From assembly GCF_014204715.1 (NCBI RefSeq), contig NZ_JACHLY010000001.1:930001-994000 (forward strand): a stretch of DNA of 64,000 bases, given 5' to 3'. The first letter of the stretch is position 1; each line of letters starts with the position of its first letter. The position numbers were made by a program, and so were the translations under genes. Under the pieces are notes generated by a model, which was not told where the DNA came from, made no database searches, and saw nothing but the letters and a program-made list of their open reading frames with translations. The stretch is from Streptomonospora salina (lineage in GTDB: Bacteria > Actinomycetota > Actinomycetes > Streptosporangiales > Streptosporangiaceae). Positions 60,902 to 64,000 of the stretch are shown here, in pieces.

Positions 60902-62134
60902 TCAGGTGAGGTCGCGCACCACGGCGTCGGCCAGCAGGCGGCCGCGCCGCGTAAGGACCGCGCGGCCGCCGGCGAAGGCCGCGGCCTCCAGCAGGCCGTC
61001 GTCGACCAGGCGCCCCGCAGCGGCGCGCCCCGGCTCCTCCAGCAGATCCAGCGGGCAGCCTTCGGCCAGCCGCAGTTCCAGCATGATGCGCTCGAACCGG
61101 CGGTCCGCGTCGTCGAGCACCTCGCGGGCGTGGCCGGGCGAGCGGCCTTCGCCCAGGCGCGCCGCGTAGGCCGCCGGGTGCTTGACGTTCCACCAGCGCG
61201 TGCCGCCGACATGGCTGTGCGCGCCGGGCCCCACGCCCCACCAGTCGCCGCCGGTCCAGTAGAGGCGGTTGTGGCGGCTGCGCGCCGCTTCGCCGCGGGC
61301 CCAGTTGGATACCTCGTAGGCGTGCAGCCCGGCGGCGCCGAGGGCGTCGTCGGCCATGGTGTAGCGGTCGGCCAGCACGTCCTCGTCGGGTTCGCTCAGC
61401 TCGCCGCGGCGCACGCGCGCCGCCAGCCGGGTCCCGTCCTCGACGATCAGCGAGTAGGCCGAGACGTGGTCGACGCCCGCAGCGACCGCCGCCTGCAGCG
61501 ACTCCGCCCAGTCGGCGTCGGTTTCGCCGGGTGTGCCGTAGATCAGGTCCAGGCTGACGTGGTCGAACCCGGCCTCGCGGGCCCACTGGGCGCACTGCTG
61601 GGGGCGGCCCGGCGTGTGGGCGCGCTCCAGCACCTCCAGCACGTGCGGGGCCGCGCTCTGCATGCCGAAGGACAGGCGGGTGAAACCCTGGTCGCGCAGC
61701 CGCGCCAGCACCCCGGGGTCGACGGTCTCGGGGTTGGCTTCGGTGGTGACCTCGGCGCCGGGTTCCAGGCCGAACTCGCCGTCGACGGCGGCGAGGATGC
61801 GCCCCAGGTCCTCGGGCGGCAGCAGCGTCGGTGTGCCGCCGCCGAAGAAGACGGTGCTGACGGGGATCTCCGCGGCGCCCAGGACGCGGCGGGCCAGGCG
61901 GATCTCGGCGACGGCCCGGTCGGCGTAGCCTTCGCGCGTGGCGGTGTGTTCGCCGTCGCGCGAGCGCAGCTCCGCGGCGGTGTAGGTGTTGAAGTCGCAG
62001 TAGCCGCAGCGGGTGGCGCAGAAGGGCACGTGGACGTAGACGCCGAAGGGGCGCGTGCCCGCTCCCGCGACGGCGCCGGTGGGCAGGGCGCCGTCGGCGG
62101 GTACGGGATCGCCGTCGAGAGGCACGGAAGGCAT
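60902..62134 (-). CDS. hemW: Radical SAM heme chaperone HemW
   Basis: 410-aa radical SAM protein. The Fe-S motif CATRCGYC is in the N-terminal YVHVPFCATRCGYCDFNTYTA. FFGGGTPTLLPPEDL, LSFGMQSAAPHVLEVLERAHT and DLIYGTPGET follow, and HNRLYWTGGDWWGVGPGAHS is characteristic of HemW rather than coproporphyrinogen dehydrogenase HemN. HemW is thought to carry heme to respiratory enzymes. ATG 62134 matches the conserved MPS start although GGAGG is only one base away. Confidence 0.93.
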   Translation of the reverse strand: MPSVPLDGDPVPADGALPTGAVAGAGTRPFGVYVHVPFCATRCGYCDFNTYTAAELRSRDGEHTATREGYADRAVAEIRLARRVLGAAEIPVSTVFFGGGTPTLLPPEDLGRILAAVDGEFGLEPGAEVTTEANPETVDPGVLARLRDQGFTRLSFGMQSAAPHVLEVLERAHTPGRPQQCAQWAREAGFDHVSLDLIYGTPGETDADWAESLQAAVAAGVDHVSAYSLIVEDGTRLAARVRRGELSEPDEDVLADRYTMADDALGAAGLHAYEVSNWARGEAARSRHNRLYWTGGDWWGVGPGAHSHVGGTRWWNVKHPAAYAARLGEGRSPGHAREVLDDADRRFERIMLELRLAEGCPLDLLEEPGRAAAGRLVDDGLLEAAAFAGGRAVLTRRGRLLADAVVRDLT

Positions 62135-62186
62135 GCCTCCAGTGTCGGCGATGGCGGCGACCGCACGATCCGCCGCCGGGGCCGGG

Positions 62187-62831
62187 TCAGTCCCCGCCGA
62201 CGTGCACACCGGCGTCGGCGGCCGCCTCCTCCCACACCGCCGAACGCCCCGGCAGGTCCAGGACGCGGCGCAGCAGCGCGCCGTCGCGCTCGTAGCGGGC
62301 GCGGAAGGCGTCGGTGACGGCGATTCCGTGGTCGGGGCGGTGCTCCACCGCGATCTCGTCGCCGGCGCTGATGCTGCCCTCGGCCAGGACGCGCAGGTAG
62401 ACGCCGGTGCGCCCTTCCTGCGTGAAGCGCTTGACCCAGCCGGTCTCCTCCATCCACGACCGGAACACCCCGCAGGGGGTGCGGGGAAGGGCGGCTTCCA
62501 GCCGCACCGGACCCACGCGCCAGCGCTCGCCGATGAGGACGGCGGTGAGGTCGATCCCGCGTGTGGTGAGGTTCTCACCGAATACGCCGTCGGCCAGCGG
62601 CCGGCCCAGCCGCTCCTGCCACAGGTCCAGGTCCTCGCGGGCGTAGGCGTAGACGGCCTTGTCGGCGCCGCCGTGGTTGGCGCGGTCGGCCTGTTCGTCG
62701 CCGTCGAGGCCGAGCCGCCGCACGGTCACGGGTCCGGCGGCGGGGCGCTTGTCGATGGCGGTGCGCTTGAGGCGGCCGGCCCACGCGGCGGGCACGGCCG
62801 GTCCGGTGCTGATCGAGGAGACGTGGGGCAT
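62187..62831 (-). CDS. MOSC-domain protein
   Basis: 214-aa protein of the YiiM-like MOSC family. Motifs are KRTAIDKRPAAGPVTVRRLGLDGDEQADRANHGGADKAVYAY, FGENLTTRGIDLTAVLIGERW and LPRTPCGVFRSWM, where the Cys is the expected molybdenum-cofactor ligand. Members reduce N-hydroxylated compounds using Mo-cofactor; activity here is inferred. ATG 62831 has only a weak ribosome site. It lies 52 nt upstream of hemW and may be co-transcribed with it. Confidence 0.87.
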   Translation of the reverse strand: MPHVSSISTGPAVPAAWAGRLKRTAIDKRPAAGPVTVRRLGLDGDEQADRANHGGADKAVYAYAREDLDLWQERLGRPLADGVFGENLTTRGIDLTAVLIGERWRVGPVRLEAALPRTPCGVFRSWMEETGWVKRFTQEGRTGVYLRVLAEGSISAGDEIAVEHRPDHGIAVTDAFRARYERDGALLRRVLDLPGRSAVWEEAAADAGVHVGGD

Positions 62832-62925
62832 GGCCGCAAGGATAGGCCGTGGGCCGCGCCGCACCGGCGGCGGCATGGCCTCCGATCCGCCCGGTACCTT
62901 CCCGGTACCGCCTGCCCGCGCGGTT

Positions 62926-63966
62926 TCACAGCACCCGGACGGGCCGTCCCCGGGCGGCAGCGGACTCCGGAGCGGCGGCGGTCGAGCCGCGCACCACGAG
63001 CTCGGGATCGAAGAGGTACTCGGTGCGGGAGACGCTGTGGCCGGCGGCCTCGTCGCACAACGTGCGCACGGTGGCCATCGCCATGGCCTGTATCGGCTGG
63101 CGCACCGTGGTCAGAGGCGGGTCGGTGAAGGCGATGAGCTGGGAGTCGTCGTAGCCGACGACGGAGAAGTCGCCGGGAACCGAGAGTCCGTGCTGGCGGG
63201 CGGCGCGGATCGCGCCCAGCGCCATGAGGTCGGAACCGCAGACCATGGCGGTGACGCCGCGCTGCAGCAGCCGCGCGGCGGCCGCGTGGCCGCCTTCGAC
63301 CCCGAACAGCGACAGCTCGACCAGGCCTTCGGAGTCGAGGCCGTGGGCGGCCATGGCAGCGCGGTAGCCGAGGAGCTTGCGCCGCACCGGCATGTAGCGA
63401 TCGGGGCCGCTGGTGAAGCCGATTCGGGTGTGGCCGAGTTCGGCCAGGTGGTTGACCGCCAGTTGCCCGGCCTCGCGGTCGTCGCAGGAGACGAAGGCGG
63501 CGGGCACCTCGTCGGCGTAGCCGTTGACCAGCACGATCGGCAGGTTCTGGGCGATCAGGCGGTGGTAGCGGCCGTGGTCGGCGGTGGCGTCGGCGTGCAG
63601 GCCGGAGACGAAGATGATGCCGGAGACGTTGCGCTCCAGGAGCAGCTCGACGTACTCGTCCTCGACGATGCCGCCGGGCGGGCGGGTGCACAGCACCGGG
63701 GTGTAGCCCTGCCGGGCCAGGGCGCCCTCGGCCGCCTGGGCGAACATGGGGAAGACGGGGTTCTCCAGTTCGGGGACGACCATGCCGACGAGCCCGGCGG
63801 AGCGCCTCCGCAAGCGCTCGGGGCGTTCGTATCCCAGGACGTCCAGAGCGGTGAGGACCGCCGCTCTGGTGTCGGAGCCGACACCGGGCTTGTTGTTCAG
63901 TACTCGGGAGACCGTCGCCTCACTGACGTCGGCGTGGCGCGCTATGTCGGCCAAACGTGGACCCAT
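62926..63966 (-). CDS. LacI-family transcriptional regulator
   Basis: 346 aa. The helix-turn-helix at the very N-terminus (RLADIARHADVSEATVSRVLNNKPGVG) is followed by a LacI-type effector domain (GLVGMVVPELENPVFPMFAQAAEGAL, VCGSDLMALGAIRAARQHG, VGYDDSQLIAFTDPPLTTV). Its target genes probably lie beyond the right edge. It differs from AraR in hinge and effector residues. ATG 63966 has no strong ribosome site; only 34 bases upstream are visible. Confidence 0.9.
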   Translation of the reverse strand: MGPRLADIARHADVSEATVSRVLNNKPGVGSDTRAAVLTALDVLGYERPERLRRRSAGLVGMVVPELENPVFPMFAQAAEGALARQGYTPVLCTRPPGGIVEDEYVELLLERNVSGIIFVSGLHADATADHGRYHRLIAQNLPIVLVNGYADEVPAAFVSCDDREAGQLAVNHLAELGHTRIGFTSGPDRYMPVRRKLLGYRAAMAAHGLDSEGLVELSLFGVEGGHAAAARLLQRGVTAMVCGSDLMALGAIRAARQHGLSVPGDFSVVGYDDSQLIAFTDPPLTTVRQPIQAMAMATVRTLCDEAAGHSVSRTEYLFDPELVVRGSTAAAPESAAARGRPVRVL

Positions 63967-64000
63967 GCCCGCACTCTAATGCAGTTTGGCCTCCGCCTCT

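Overview
The window looks like a chromosomal segment of a high-GC actinobacterium, probably a Nocardiopsaceae-type member of the Streptosporangiales (Nocardiopsis or Streptomonospora relatives). The evidence is the strong GC bias, frequent GTG starts, 4-nt stop/start overlaps (ATGA, GTGA, TTGA) and a conserved actinobacterial housekeeping order: dnaG, dgt and ppdK, then glyS, recO-uppS, leuA, era, ybeY-phoH-HIT, rsmE, dnaJ-hrcA and hemW. The genus is inference. I see no rRNA, tRNA, CRISPR array, insertion sequence, prophage, biosynthetic cluster or defence island. Many genes are followed by perfect GC-rich inverted repeats without a clear T-tract, the usual form of terminators in such genomes.

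Layout. 1-2210: the start of an RpoD-type sigma factor and dnaG. 2352-16619, all on the minus strand: a 14-kb arabinose/arabino-oligosaccharide block. Its parts are araR-araB-araD-araA, an oligosaccharide ABC importer (binding protein and two permeases, no ATPase), a possible 52-aa gene, a GH51 arabinofuranosidase and a ChvE/MmsA/MmsB monosaccharide importer. 16875-27510: a PrmC-like methyltransferase, dgt, a YdcF protein, ppdK, a DUF2252 protein, a hemolysin III membrane protein and glyS. 27687-40019: an ABM-fold protein, a large TagF-type polymerase, DUF6703, the zinc operon znuC-znuB-zur, two tandem SGNH hydrolases, uppS, recO and a CAP-domain protein. 40071-47793: leuA with a leucine-rich leader peptide, the glyoxylate pathway genes gcl, glxR and hyi, and a divergent IclR regulator. 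47936-62134: era, a cytidine-deaminase-like protein, CNNM/CorC, ybeY, phoH, HIT, a SigE-family sigma factor with a membrane partner, rsmE, dnaJ, hrcA, DUF3097, two DUF4870 proteins and hemW. 62187-63966: a MOSC protein and a second LacI regulator.

How the genes work together. The arabinose block suggests that oligosaccharides enter by the oligosaccharide importer and are cut by the signal-less GH51 enzyme. Free arabinose would enter by the ChvE system and pass through AraA, AraB and AraD to xylulose 5-phosphate. Two related 14-bp palindromes (TGTTAGCGCTAACA before araR, TGTGAGCGCTCACA inside the start of araB) probably bind AraR. The gcl-glxR-hyi genes convert glyoxylate to glycerate and interconvert hydroxypyruvate with tartronate semialdehyde. 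The facing IclR protein probably controls them through two copies of an ATTCCG-N5-SGGAAT site.

Most interesting points: a glyoxylate carboligase homologue with Glu at residue 51 where the E. coli enzyme has Val; a leuA attenuator peptide too short for routine ORF calling; a zinc-operon promoter predicted to make a leaderless mRNA and overlapping a Zur-like box; and a repeated intergenic element at 17783 and 32267.
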